A stretch of 22,510 nucleotides of DNA. Origin: Alphaproteobacteria bacterium. GTDB taxonomy: Bacteria; Pseudomonadota; Alphaproteobacteria; Rs-D84. This document shows positions 14,897 to 22,510 of the stretch, piece by piece; the first letter of the stretch is position 1; the number at the start of each line of letters is the position of its first letter. The stretch is from contig JAKSTE010000004.1 in NCBI GenBank assembly GCA_024402735.1, positions 1 to 22,510 on the forward strand, written 5' to 3'. The notes below the pieces were generated by a model that saw only the letters and a list, made by a program, of their open reading frames with translations, was not told the DNA's origin and made no database searches. Both the position numbers and the translations under genes were made by a program.

Positions 14897-14925
14897 ATTA
14901 TTGTAGGCGAATCGTAAAAAATCAA
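14897..14925 (-). promoter_or_regulatory. Probable nusA-infB promoter
   Basis: On the minus strand TTGATT (14925-14920) and AATAAT (14902-14897) are separated by 17 bases. TACAAT at 14905-14900 is an alternative -10 box, but its spacing of 14 is short. The predicted start near 14890 gives a leader of about 80 bases holding both hairpins. Confidence 0.45.
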
Positions 14926-14974
14926 GTTATATTTACAAAAAATAATGAAGATTATTTAAAATGAGCTTTGTTGC

Positions 14975-15003
14975 TTGACGGTTATAGTTTTGAGCTTTAT
15001 ACT
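14975..15003 (+). promoter_or_regulatory. Promoter for lptF-lptD
   Basis: TTGACG (14975-14980) and TATACT (14998-15003) with an ideal 17-base spacer make this the best-matched promoter in the window. Only 8 bases separate the -10 box from the lptF ATG at 15012, so the mRNA leader is predicted to be 0-2 bases. Confidence 0.7.
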
Positions 15004-15011
15004 TCACTAAC

Positions 15012-16073
15012 ATGACGATAATCACGAAATATTTTCAAAAACAGATGTTAGGAATATTTATAATGCTATTGCTTATTTTTACGGGCTTAGCATGGATGAT
15101 GTACGTCATGTCTATGATGAAATTTTTAATAAATTATGGTGTAAGTTTTGGTAATTTTGTTCATTTAATATCGTTAATGATACCTTTTATTATTTCTATC
15201 ATCGTACCTTTTGTAATGTTTATATCTGTTATGTTTGTATACAGTAAGATGATATCAGAGAACGAAGTCACGGTAATGATGTCTTCTGGTTTGTCGCCAT
15301 GGCAATTAGCAAGACCGGCTATTAATTTGGCTGCTGTTGTTACAATTTTGCATTTAATATTGAATATATGGTTAGTTCCATTAAGCCAAGCATCTTTTTA
15401 TAACACACAGTGGGATTTAAGATACGGTTTAGCAAACATGAAGTTACAAGAGTCTGCTTTTACACAATTGGCGGATGGATTAGTAGTATATGTTGATAAT
15501 GTTGCTGGTAATGATTTAAATCAAGTGATGTTGTCGGATCAAAGAGAGAAAGAATCTAAGATCTTAATATTTGCAGAACGTGGTAAATTAGTTTCTACAG
15601 ATAAAGGATTATCTATTGTAACAGATAACGGTTCTTTGCAAATGGATGGACAAAACGGATATACAATAGGAACTTTTGATAGCTTTGATATGGATTTAAA
15701 TTTAGCTTCAAAAGATAAGGATGAAGGTTTTAGAGTCCGTCGTATATCAACTGGAAAATTATTAAATGGATTACTAACACAAGAAGATGTAAGACATCAT
15801 AAATTAACATTGACGGAAATGTATACAAGATGCTTAAATCCGTTTATGAGTTTAATAGTAACAATATTGTGTACATTGATTTTATTGCGTACATCATTAT
15901 TGCGTAGACGTGTAAGTTTTGCACCTGCAATGGCTGTTTGTGGTATGGCTGTTGTTATGGCTGGTTTTATGTCTGCATCAAATATGATGTCTAGTGTAAC
16001 AGATTTGGGAATTTTAGCAGCCAGTGTATTCGTTGTATTAGGATTACTATTTGGTGCTTTAATAAGAAAGTGA
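15012..16073 (+). CDS. lptF: LptF/LptG-family lipopolysaccharide export permease (probably LptF)
   Basis: 353 residues, normal for the YjgP/YjgQ family. LptF and LptG form the membrane part of the LptB2FG ABC transporter that extracts lipopolysaccharide from the inner membrane. Three membrane helices lie in the first 125 residues (about 12-35, 50-78, 100-122), including SENEVTVMMSSGLSPWQL, the conserved coupling-helix region for the LptB ATPase. A periplasmic jellyroll domain spans about 130-260, and three more helices follow (about 275-292, 302-322, 327-350). The start has no Shine-Dalgarno and probably sits at the mRNA 5' end. Its stop overlaps the lptD start by 1 base. The partner gene lptG, usually between them, is missing, so LptF rather than LptG is inferred from position. 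Confidence 0.88.
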   Translation: MTIITKYFQKQMLGIFIMLLLIFTGLAWMMYVMSMMKFLINYGVSFGNFVHLISLMIPFIISIIVPFVMFISVMFVYSKMISENEVTVMMSSGLSPWQLARPAINLAAVVTILHLILNIWLVPLSQASFYNTQWDLRYGLANMKLQESAFTQLADGLVVYVDNVAGNDLNQVMLSDQREKESKILIFAERGKLVSTDKGLSIVTDNGSLQMDGQNGYTIGTFDSFDMDLNLASKDKDEGFRVRRISTGKLLNGLLTQEDVRHHKLTLTEMYTRCLNPFMSLIVTILCTLILLRTSLLRRRVSFAPAMAVCGMAVVMAGFMSASNMMSSVTDLGILAASVFVVLGLLFGALIRK

Positions 16074-18088
16074 TGAGAGAGTATATAAGATTTTCTTTAT
16101 TATTATGCTTCATAGCATCTAGTGCTATGGCTATTGGTGTTAATGAAAAAGAAGCAAAAACAGTAACGTCTCAAAAAATTATATATAACACAAAAACAGG
16201 CGATATAAAAACATCTGGTAAAACTGAGGTTGTAAATGCTTCCGGGCAAAAGATGGTAGCGGATAAAACATCCTTTTCTAAAACATCAGATCTAGCAAAA
16301 GCTAAAAATATAGAAATATGGCTTGGTCAAAATGTTTATATAAATGCAGAAGAAGTAGAACGCACATCTACAGAAACTATAGCAAAATCCTCTTTGTTTA
16401 CAGCTTGTGATAAATGTGATGAATTTGGACATGCGTGGGAAATAACAAGTACAACTATCAATCATGATAGTGAAAGTCATATGTTGTACTTTCATAATCC
16501 TGTTTTATGGATAGCTGAAGAAGTTCCAATTTTCTATTTCCCTTATTTCGCTATGCCAGATCCAAGTGTAAAATACAAATCAGGTATTTTAATGCCTAAT
16601 ATGAATTCTACAAATGATATGGGTACTCAAATAAATGTGCCTATCTACATTAATTTTGCAGATAACCACGATCTTACTGCGACGTTATCGTATTTAACAA
16701 ATGAAAATCCTTTGTTCCAAGGAGAACATAGATTAAATTTATCTCATTCTGAGTTTAGAACTAAAGCTTCTTATACAAAGAATAAAGCTGGTGTACAACG
16801 TTGGCATTTGTTTAATAACGATACAATAGAACTTGGTGAAAAATTAAGAGCGAACGTATTTGTACAAAGAGTTTCTGATAAAACTTATTTGCAGAAATAT
16901 AATTTCTATAATGATGAACCTTATTTAGATTCTGGTGCTAGTTTGGAATTGTTTGGTAAATCAGGATATGTTTTCACTGATGCTCATTTCTTCCAAGAAT
17001 TGCGTCAGGCATCAAGACATCAAGCTATTCCATCTGGAAATATTTTACCTCATATCCGTGGTACTTATAAAACAAATCCTTTCTTTAAAGAAACATATTT
17101 AACTCTTACCGGAGACGGTATGGCTATAGACGGGGAAGGTTTCTCAAATCAGCGTTTGGTAGGAGAAGCTCGTGTTGTTTCTCCATGGACTTTGTGGGGT
17201 GGAAATCGTATAACAGCAAGTTTATCTACAAGATATGATATTTATAATTTCCAAGATACAAAATTGAATGATGGTACTTTATATAATGGTATTAAAACAC
17301 GTTTCCTACCAAGTGGTTATGTAGAATGGAGTTTGCCATTATTTAATGCAACAGAAACTTGGACTCATATTATAGAACCACGTGCAAGATTAACAATTAT
17401 GCAACAAACAGATAATAAAATATTTGCTTTAGATAATGATTCTGCAGGTCGTTTCTTATCAGATGCTATATTATTTTCGGATAATAGATTTTCTGGATTA
17501 GATGTTTGGGAAAATGGTAACTTTGCTGATTATGGACTTCGTTGGGCAGCATATAACCAGAATAATGATGTTGAAGTATTTATTGGTCAAACTTACGATT
17601 TTACAAAAGATAAAGAAACTTTAGATGATAGTGGTTTCCATGATGGAGCATCAGATTATGTAGGAAGAATTTCTTATAAATATTCTGATTTATTTAATAT
17701 AGCTTCACGTATGCGTGTAGGAAAGAAAAAGGCATCTTTAAAGCATATGGAAAACACAGCAAGAATAGGTAAGGGTGGATATTATTTAAATATTGGTCAT
17801 ATATGGAATTCTGAACAGATAGACGAAACTTATGTTGAAAATAAAACGAATGAATTTGTTGGTGGAGTAGGAATGCAGTTTACAGATAGATGGGGAGTTA
17901 GATTTAATTCTACATACAATATAGAAGAAAAAACTTTCCAACGTCATTCTGGTGGAATATTCTATACTCATCCTTGCTTCCATTTGTCTCTTGAATATCG
18001 TAGAGATAATGCAATTAAAGAAGATTATCGAGGAGGAACAACTGTACAGTTTAAGTTCGGATTTAGTATAGATGGAACGCAGTATTAA
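16073..18088 (+). CDS. lptD: LPS-assembly protein LptD
   Basis: 671 residues from the ATG at 16073; the frame is also open from a GTG at 16070. LptD is the outer-membrane beta-barrel that, with LptE, places lipopolysaccharide in the outer leaflet. A signal peptide covers residues 1-20 (ending SAMA). An LptA-like beta-jellyroll domain follows (about 28-125, with TGDIKTSGKTEV), then the barrel, rich in alternating aromatic strands, up to a final QFKFGFSIDG strand. Three cysteines remain in the mature protein: C112 and C115 (ACDKC) and one near the C-terminus (HPCFH). This allows one disulfide between the two domains, which LptD needs for function. It is somewhat shorter than the E. coli protein of about 780 residues. 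Translation is probably coupled to lptF. Confidence 0.93.
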   Translation: MREYIRFSLLLCFIASSAMAIGVNEKEAKTVTSQKIIYNTKTGDIKTSGKTEVVNASGQKMVADKTSFSKTSDLAKAKNIEIWLGQNVYINAEEVERTSTETIAKSSLFTACDKCDEFGHAWEITSTTINHDSESHMLYFHNPVLWIAEEVPIFYFPYFAMPDPSVKYKSGILMPNMNSTNDMGTQINVPIYINFADNHDLTATLSYLTNENPLFQGEHRLNLSHSEFRTKASYTKNKAGVQRWHLFNNDTIELGEKLRANVFVQRVSDKTYLQKYNFYNDEPYLDSGASLELFGKSGYVFTDAHFFQELRQASRHQAIPSGNILPHIRGTYKTNPFFKETYLTLTGDGMAIDGEGFSNQRLVGEARVVSPWTLWGGNRITASLSTRYDIYNFQDTKLNDGTLYNGIKTRFLPSGYVEWSLPLFNATETWTHIIEPRARLTIMQQTDNKIFALDNDSAGRFLSDAILFSDNRFSGLDVWENGNFADYGLRWAAYNQNNDVEVFIGQTYDFTKDKETLDDSGFHDGASDYVGRISYKYSDLFNIASRMRVGKKKASLKHMENTARIGKGGYYLNIGHIWNSEQIDETYVENKTNEFVGGVGMQFTDRWGVRFNSTYNIEEKTFQRHSGGIFYTHPCFHLSLEYRRDNAIKEDYRGGTTVQFKFGFSIDGTQY

Positions 18089-18105
18089 TATGGGGAGAGA
18101 GAAGT

Positions 18106-18930
18106 ATGAAAAAAATAATTGTATGTTTATCTATAATGTTGCTAGCAGTCATTCCTGCATATAGTGCAAGCGTAATAGCAACTGTTAATGGTAATGCTAT
18201 AACAGATGATGAAGTTACTGCTCGTGTTAAGTTGATGACGAAACAAGGTAACAATTCTTTAGATAACATGCAGAAAGCATTTCAAAACATTGTTGATGAT
18301 TACATTAAAATAGAATATGTGTCTAATTTTGGTGTTAAACCTACAGATGAAGATGCTGATAAAGAAATAGAAAAAATGAAGTTAGGTGAATTAACACCTA
18401 CGATGAGATCCATGGCTAGGTTGGGGGTAAAAAGTGATATTTGTTGGAACGTTATGTTGGGTCAAACAATAATACCTACGATAAAATTAACAAAGAAAGA
18501 AAAACAACAAGCCAAAATTGATTTAGCACGTGAGCGTGGTTTGCCAGTAGAATTAACTTTGGTTAGAGTTGTTGATATACCAAAAGATGTGTATAAACAA
18601 TTAAAAGATCCTAAAGATTGTGACGATGCTATAACAATGGTTCAAACATTGGGTGGTGAACCACAGAAGTTTAAAATTTTACAATATGAATTATCTCAAG
18701 ATATGAGAGAGCGTGTTGCTGAACTTGATGTAATGAAATGGGCACCATTAAAAGATAAATCTACGGTTCTTATTTGCGAAGCCAATAAAACAGATGAATA
18801 TCAAAACCTAGATGAAATGATAGAACAAAATGCAATTTATATGCGTGCTTCTGCAATTGGAGATCAGCAGTTGAAACAATTACGCCGTAAAGCGATGATA
18901 ATCATCAATGATGATAGATATAAATTATGA
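18106..18930 (+). CDS. surA: Short SurA-like periplasmic chaperone with a degenerate parvulin region
   Basis: 274 residues with a signal peptide (residues 1-20, ending AYSA). The mature start ASVIATVNGNAITDDEVTARVKLM is the typical SurA/PpiC N-terminal chaperone segment; SurA escorts barrel proteins such as LptD to the outer membrane. The region at about 155-230 is where a parvulin prolyl-isomerase domain is expected, but its usual glycine- and phenylalanine-rich signature is not visible. The end (YMRASAIGDQQLKQLRRKAMIIIND) matches the SurA C-terminal helix and strand, where 'AxxYLxxLRxxAxI' patterns are common. It is much shorter than E. coli SurA (about 430 residues), with at most one parvulin-like domain. 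It lies 17 bases after lptD with a GGGAGAGAG ribosome site, the position surA has in many proteobacteria. Chaperone function is likely; isomerase activity is doubtful. Confidence 0.78.
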   Translation: MKKIIVCLSIMLLAVIPAYSASVIATVNGNAITDDEVTARVKLMTKQGNNSLDNMQKAFQNIVDDYIKIEYVSNFGVKPTDEDADKEIEKMKLGELTPTMRSMARLGVKSDICWNVMLGQTIIPTIKLTKKEKQQAKIDLARERGLPVELTLVRVVDIPKDVYKQLKDPKDCDDAITMVQTLGGEPQKFKILQYELSQDMRERVAELDVMKWAPLKDKSTVLICEANKTDEYQNLDEMIEQNAIYMRASAIGDQQLKQLRRKAMIIINDDRYKL

Positions 18931-20024
18931 AACCAATATTATTTAACTTTACAGACAGTGAATTAGAAAAATACGTAGTAGATTTAGGACTACCAAAGTT
19001 TCGTTCTAAACAAATAAGAGAATGGCTACAGAGAGGTGCTCCTGATTTTTCTGTAATGAAAAATTTACCAGAAGATTTACGTAAAAAATTAGATGAGTCT
19101 GCTCAAACATTACCATTAAAAATAGTTAAAAAATTAGAAAGCACAGACAAACAGACAACAAAGTTTTTATTAGAATTAAATGATGGTGAACAAATAGAAT
19201 GTGTGTTGATGCGTACAACGTATGGGAATAGTGTGTGTGTAAGTTCTCAGGCTGGATGTGCAATGGGTTGTAAGTTTTGTGCTAGTACATTATTAGGTTT
19301 AAAACGTAATTTAACACCTAATGAAATGTTTGCCCAAGTATTAACAGCACAATGGGAATTACGTGGAGATAGATTTGAAAAAAAGAGTATCCTTCCTAAT
19401 GGTGATCCAAATAATAATGATGTGTCTCATATAGTTGTTATGGGAACGGGAGAACCATTAAGAAATACAGAAAATGTGATTGGATTTTTAGAACGCGCTA
19501 ATAAAGATTTAAATATTTCTTGGAGACGTATAACAGTATCTACATGTGGAATAGTTCCTGGTATTAAAGAATTAAATGAATGGGGTAGACCAATTAATTT
19601 AGCTATATCATTGCATGCACCAACAAATGAATTGCGTTCAACAATAATGCCAATAAACAATATGTTTAAGTTAGAAGATGTTTTGGATGCAGCTTTTGAA
19701 TTTTCTGAAACACATAATCGTCAGTTAATGATTGAATATATATTGTTAGGTAAAAGAAATACTGATGGTGAGGTAGAGCTATATAATTGTACACCAGAGC
19801 ACGCTGATCAATTATCAAAGTTATTACATGGTAAAAATGTAATGGTTAATTTAATTCCTTGGAATAGTGTAGACGAACGTGATTTTGCATCTCCTTCTGG
19901 TAATGCGGTTCATAGATTTCAAGATATGTTAATAAAAAATGGTATACATACACGTATTCGTCGTGAACGTGGAAATGATATAGGTTCTGCTTGCGGACAG
20001 TTAAGATTGAATAATAAAAAATAA
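18927..20024 (+). CDS. rlmN: Dual-specificity rRNA/tRNA methyltransferase RlmN (radical SAM)
   Basis: 365 residues. RlmN methylates C2 of A2503 in 23S rRNA and A37 of some tRNAs, and so affects peptidyl-transfer accuracy. The radical-SAM cluster motif is C111-AMG-C115-KF-C118. GTGEPLRN is the SAM-binding glycine region, and the methyl-carrying cysteine near the end is C356 in GSACGQLR. An N-terminal helical accessory domain (about 1-90) with LPKFRSKQIREW is also typical. The ATG overlaps the preceding stop by 4 bases (ATGA), so translation is coupled to the SurA-like gene. A short polar insert (about 145-165, NGDPNNND) lies before the glycine motif. All key residues are present, so it should be active. 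Confidence 0.97.
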   Translation: MKPILFNFTDSELEKYVVDLGLPKFRSKQIREWLQRGAPDFSVMKNLPEDLRKKLDESAQTLPLKIVKKLESTDKQTTKFLLELNDGEQIECVLMRTTYGNSVCVSSQAGCAMGCKFCASTLLGLKRNLTPNEMFAQVLTAQWELRGDRFEKKSILPNGDPNNNDVSHIVVMGTGEPLRNTENVIGFLERANKDLNISWRRITVSTCGIVPGIKELNEWGRPINLAISLHAPTNELRSTIMPINNMFKLEDVLDAAFEFSETHNRQLMIEYILLGKRNTDGEVELYNCTPEHADQLSKLLHGKNVMVNLIPWNSVDERDFASPSGNAVHRFQDMLIKNGIHTRIRRERGNDIGSACGQLRLNNKK

Positions 20025-20062
20025 GGTTGCAAGTAGTAAAATAAACATTACCATATTTACAT

Positions 20063-20084
20063 ATAGATGAAGAGGGACATCTAT
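20063..20084. other. Small perfect hairpin upstream of the TrpF-like gene
   Basis: ATAGATG (20063-20069) and CATCTAT (20078-20084) form a 7-base-pair stem with an 8-base loop AAGAGGGA. No T-run follows on either strand, so it is not an intrinsic terminator. It lies in the 84-base gap after rlmN, just before the AAGAAGG ribosome site of the next gene. Chance occurrence in AT-rich DNA is possible. Confidence 0.35.
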
Positions 20085-20108
20085 CACTAAACAAGAAGGT
20101 AACTAAAG

Positions 20109-20873
20109 ATGAATTTACGTTATGTTACATGCTCAGACCCTCGAGAACACGTTTCTTTAGAATCTATTGTAAAACTATGTCGTATGGCTCCTTTTGTTGA
20201 AATAGCTGTACAGTGTCATCCTTCTAAAGTAAGTTTTGATATGCCAAGATATACTTGGTTTAATAATATTGTTAAAGAAGCAGTAAATATGGGCAGAGGC
20301 CCAAGATTAGCCGTACACGTAAATGCAGAATGGTGTAATATGTTTTGCAAAGGTGTTATAGCTACAGAATTAATAGATTGGTTTTTCTTGAAAAATTGGC
20401 AGAACAAACCAGTTATATATCGTTGGCAATTGAATATGCCAAAAACCACTGCAGAACAGTTTAATCCAAAACCTTTGGCAAAACTAATTACAAATCACCC
20501 AGAACATGAATTTATTATCCAATATAACGATAATACAAAAGATGCTGTGCAAAAATTGCATGAGACGGGTGTGCAGTTTTCTTTGTTGTTTGATGCATCT
20601 GGCGGTAACGGAAAATCACCAGCACAATGGGAAAAGCCAATTTATAGAAAACACCCTATGGGATATTCCGGCGGTATGTCACCAGAAAATGTTATTGCAA
20701 ATTTAGATGCTATCAGCAAAGTAGTTCCAGCAAATAGAGACATTTGGATAGATGCAGAAGGCAAATTAAAATCTGCAGAATTGTTTGATGAAAAACCAAA
20801 GTTTGATGTTGGACTTGCTAAGGGATATATTTCTAAAGTTAAGTATTGGCAGAACCAACAGAAACAACGCTAA
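20109..20873 (+). CDS. TrpF-like TIM-barrel protein of unknown function
   Basis: 254 residues, cytoplasmic, no signal peptide. The layout suggests a beta/alpha barrel related in shape to phosphoribosylanthranilate isomerase (TrpF): strand motifs VEIAVQCHPSK, RLAVHVN, HEFIIQYN, FSLLFDASGGNGKSP (near 155-170), then GYSGGMSPENV (near 185-195), like the phosphate-binding glycine loop of such barrels, and IDAEGKLKS near the end. It is longer than TrpF (about 200 residues), and there is no tryptophan gene nearby, so a role in tryptophan synthesis is not supported. I do not know its substrate. It has a clear AAGAAGG ribosome site. A weak promoter (TTGCAA-16-TACCAT) may lie in the gap after rlmN. Family assignment is by motif resemblance only. 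Confidence 0.65.
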   Translation: MNLRYVTCSDPREHVSLESIVKLCRMAPFVEIAVQCHPSKVSFDMPRYTWFNNIVKEAVNMGRGPRLAVHVNAEWCNMFCKGVIATELIDWFFLKNWQNKPVIYRWQLNMPKTTAEQFNPKPLAKLITNHPEHEFIIQYNDNTKDAVQKLHETGVQFSLLFDASGGNGKSPAQWEKPIYRKHPMGYSGGMSPENVIANLDAISKVVPANRDIWIDAEGKLKSAELFDEKPKFDVGLAKGYISKVKYWQNQQKQR

Positions 20874-20880
20874 AATTTAA

Positions 20881-20909
20881 TTGAAAATAGGATTTGTTTA
20901 ACATAGAAT
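20881..20909 (+). promoter_or_regulatory. Promoter for the penicillin-binding protein gene
   Basis: TTGAAA (20881-20886) and TAGAAT (20904-20909) are separated by exactly 17 bases. The ATG at 20917 is 7 bases after the -10 box, so the transcript is probably leaderless. The -35 box starts 8 bases after the upstream stop codon. Confidence 0.6.
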
Positions 20910-20916
20910 TAATCTT

Positions 20917-22510
20917 ATGAAATTAAGACAAGTTACCTCTTTTATACTGAATGGTTTATTTTGGTGTGTGACTGCTGCCATAGCGAGTGTTGCTATTTTA
21001 ATTTTAATTTATGGAAACGATTTACCTGATTATAAAAAATTGGCGACATATGCTCCTCCTGTTGCAACGCGTTTGTATTCTTCAGATGGTTCTTTGTTAA
21101 TAGAGTATGCAGAAGAAAGACGTGTTTTTATAGATTTTGAAGATATGCCAAAACAATTAGTGAATGCATTTATTGCTGCAGAAGATCAAAACTTTTGGGC
21201 TCACCCTGGTATAGATGTACAAGGTATTGTAAGAGCAAGTATAAACAATGCTATGCGTATGTTTGGGTTTGATACAAAGTTTACAGGTGCTTCAACAATA
21301 ACGCAGCAGGTTGCAAAAAATTTCTTTTTAAATTCTGATAGAACAATTTCTAGAAAAATAAAAGAAGCTATACTTGCTTTGCGTTTAGAAAGAAGCTTTT
21401 CTAAAAAACATATTATGACATTGTATCTAAATCAAATATTCTTAGGAGCCCGCGCTTATGGTGTTGGTTCTGCTGCATTGATGTATTTTAATAAACCAAT
21501 TAAAGATTTAAGTTTGTCAGAATGTGCATTTTTGGCTTCCTTACCAAAGGCTCCAAATGATAGAAATCGTGCTGTAGAACGTAGAAATTATGTTTTACGT
21601 AGAATGGTAGATGATGGTTATGTCTCTAAAGAAGCTGCTGATTTAGCGGCAGCTGAACCATTAAATATTAATTCTGGTTTTACAGAACAAATGGATACAG
21701 ATTCTCAATATTTTGCTGAAGATGTACGTCGTCAATTACTAGAACAAATAGGTAGAGAAACTTTATATAACGATGGGTTGTATATAAAAACAACTATTGT
21801 TCCAGAATTACAACGTGCCGCATCTGCTGCTTTGAATAAAGAATTAGATAATTTTAATTTAAATAAACCGGATAGTGCTCAAAAATTACAAGGTGCTATT
21901 ATAGCTATTAACCCTCATACAGGTCGTGTTTTAGCTATGAGCGGAGGTCGTTCTTTCCGTGAAAGTGCATTTAATAGAGCAACACAGGCTTATCGTCAAA
22001 TTGGTTCAACAATAAAACCTTTCATATATTTATCCGCTTTGGAACAAGGTTATTCTCCAGAGACATTGATATTAGATGCACCTATTGTTGGTTGGAAAGA
22101 AGATGATACAGAATGGAAACCAGAAAATTATGATAAGAAGTTTTTAGGTAATATACCTTTACGTTTTAGTTTGGAGACTTCACGTAATGTACCAACAATA
22201 CGTTTGGTAGAACAAATAGGTGTTCGTACAGCAATAGATACAGCACAACGTTTTGGTGTGTATCCAAAAGATTTAGATTCGAGCAGAATTAATGAATCTT
22301 TAGCTTTGGGATCTGGTGAAACAACATTGGAGAAATTAGTGTTAGGATATTCTGCGTTCATAAATGGTGGACGTCATATTACACCAAAGTTGGTTGACTA
22401 TGTAGAAGATAGATACGGTAAGTTAATCAATGGTAAAAAAACAGAGTTTGTAAAATGGCATCCAGATTTATTACCAGAGGTTGCAACAGAGACTTCAGAA
22501 CCTTTGGCTG
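20917..22510 (+). CDS. mrcA: Class A penicillin-binding protein (PBP1A type), 5' part
   Basis: The first 531 codons are present; the gene runs off the right edge. Class A PBPs polymerise and cross-link peptidoglycan. Residues 10-32 form the membrane anchor. The GT51 glycosyltransferase domain follows, with AAEDQNFWAHPGID (catalytic E89), GASTITQQVAKN (124-135) and RKIKEAILALRLE (146-158). The transpeptidase domain starts near 325; the SxxK motif is S364-TIK and the SxN motif is SRN at 422-424. The KTG motif must lie beyond the window. The OB-like insert found between the two domains in many proteobacterial PBP1A proteins appears to be missing, because only about 80 residues separate the GT51 domain from the transpeptidase start. 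No Shine-Dalgarno is seen; the start probably coincides with the mRNA 5' end. Confidence 0.95.
   Translation, partial: MKLRQVTSFILNGLFWCVTAAIASVAILILIYGNDLPDYKKLATYAPPVATRLYSSDGSLLIEYAEERRVFIDFEDMPKQLVNAFIAAEDQNFWAHPGIDVQGIVRASINNAMRMFGFDTKFTGASTITQQVAKNFFLNSDRTISRKIKEAILALRLERSFSKKHIMTLYLNQIFLGARAYGVGSAALMYFNKPIKDLSLSECAFLASLPKAPNDRNRAVERRNYVLRRMVDDGYVSKEAADLAAAEPLNINSGFTEQMDTDSQYFAEDVRRQLLEQIGRETLYNDGLYIKTTIVPELQRAASAALNKELDNFNLNKPDSAQKLQGAIIAINPHTGRVLAMSGGRSFRESAFNRATQAYRQIGSTIKPFIYLSALEQGYSPETLILDAPIVGWKEDDTEWKPENYDKKFLGNIPLRFSLETSRNVPTIRLVEQIGVRTAIDTAQRFGVYPKDLDSSRINESLALGSGETTLEKLVLGYSAFINGGRHITPKLVDYVEDRYGKLINGKKTEFVKWHPDLLPEVATETSEPLA

Noticed and set aside
15012..16073. The permease at 15012 as a fused LptF-LptG
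   Set aside because: At 353 residues with six membrane helices it is a single family unit.
20063..20084. Hairpin after rlmN as an intrinsic terminator
   Set aside because: AT-rich 7-base-pair stem with no following T-run on either strand.

Overview
This is an AT-rich window from what looks like an uncultured alphaproteobacterium. The TGA codon is used as a stop, so the genetic code looks standard. The best guess, from gene content and composition only, is a gut- or host-associated low-GC lineage near Rhodospirillales/RF32 or Rickettsiales-like groups. The evidence is an alphaproteobacterial-type NusA and IF2, an IMPase-fold protein that aligns with alphaproteobacterial SuhB, an lptF-lptD-surA-like locus, and a cluster of VirB6/TrbL paralogues of the kind best known from Rickettsiales. 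No rRNA, tRNA, CRISPR, transposase or phage gene was seen, and no stretch over 300 bases lacks a gene.

Left part (1-2496): the start of a DnaQ-type 3'-5' exonuclease gene on the minus strand diverges from a complete UvrD/PcrA helicase gene, with one nearly symmetric bidirectional promoter between them. Next (2500-9144) come five different VirB6/TrbL-like polytopic membrane proteins. Four form a tight minus-strand operon and a fifth diverges from them. No other type IV secretion gene is in the window. They share a Pro-x4-Gly-Thr/Ser motif, a two-cysteine extracytoplasmic loop (four of five), a CxxC motif near the N-terminus (three of five) and lysine-rich C-termini. This is the most unusual region.

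Middle (9213-14811): an unrecognised 169-residue protein, ribosomal protein bL31 and a SuhB/IMPase-like protein that has lost nearly all of its metal ligands. A strong bidirectional terminator separates these from a convergent nusA-infB operon. The nusA leader carries two adjacent hairpins, one with a GAAA tetraloop.

Right part (15012-22510): an envelope and translation-quality cluster: lptF, lptD and a short SurA-like chaperone, then rlmN, a TrpF-like TIM-barrel protein of unknown function and the 5' part of a class A penicillin-binding protein. The lptG gene normally found between lptF and lptD is missing.

Several genes (7855, 9213, 15012, 20917) have a good -10 box only 7-8 bases before the start codon. 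Their mRNAs are therefore probably leaderless. Other genes (rpmE, nusA, the SuhB-like gene, the TrpF-like gene) have ordinary Shine-Dalgarno sites. All promoter and transcription-start statements are inferred from sequence motifs.
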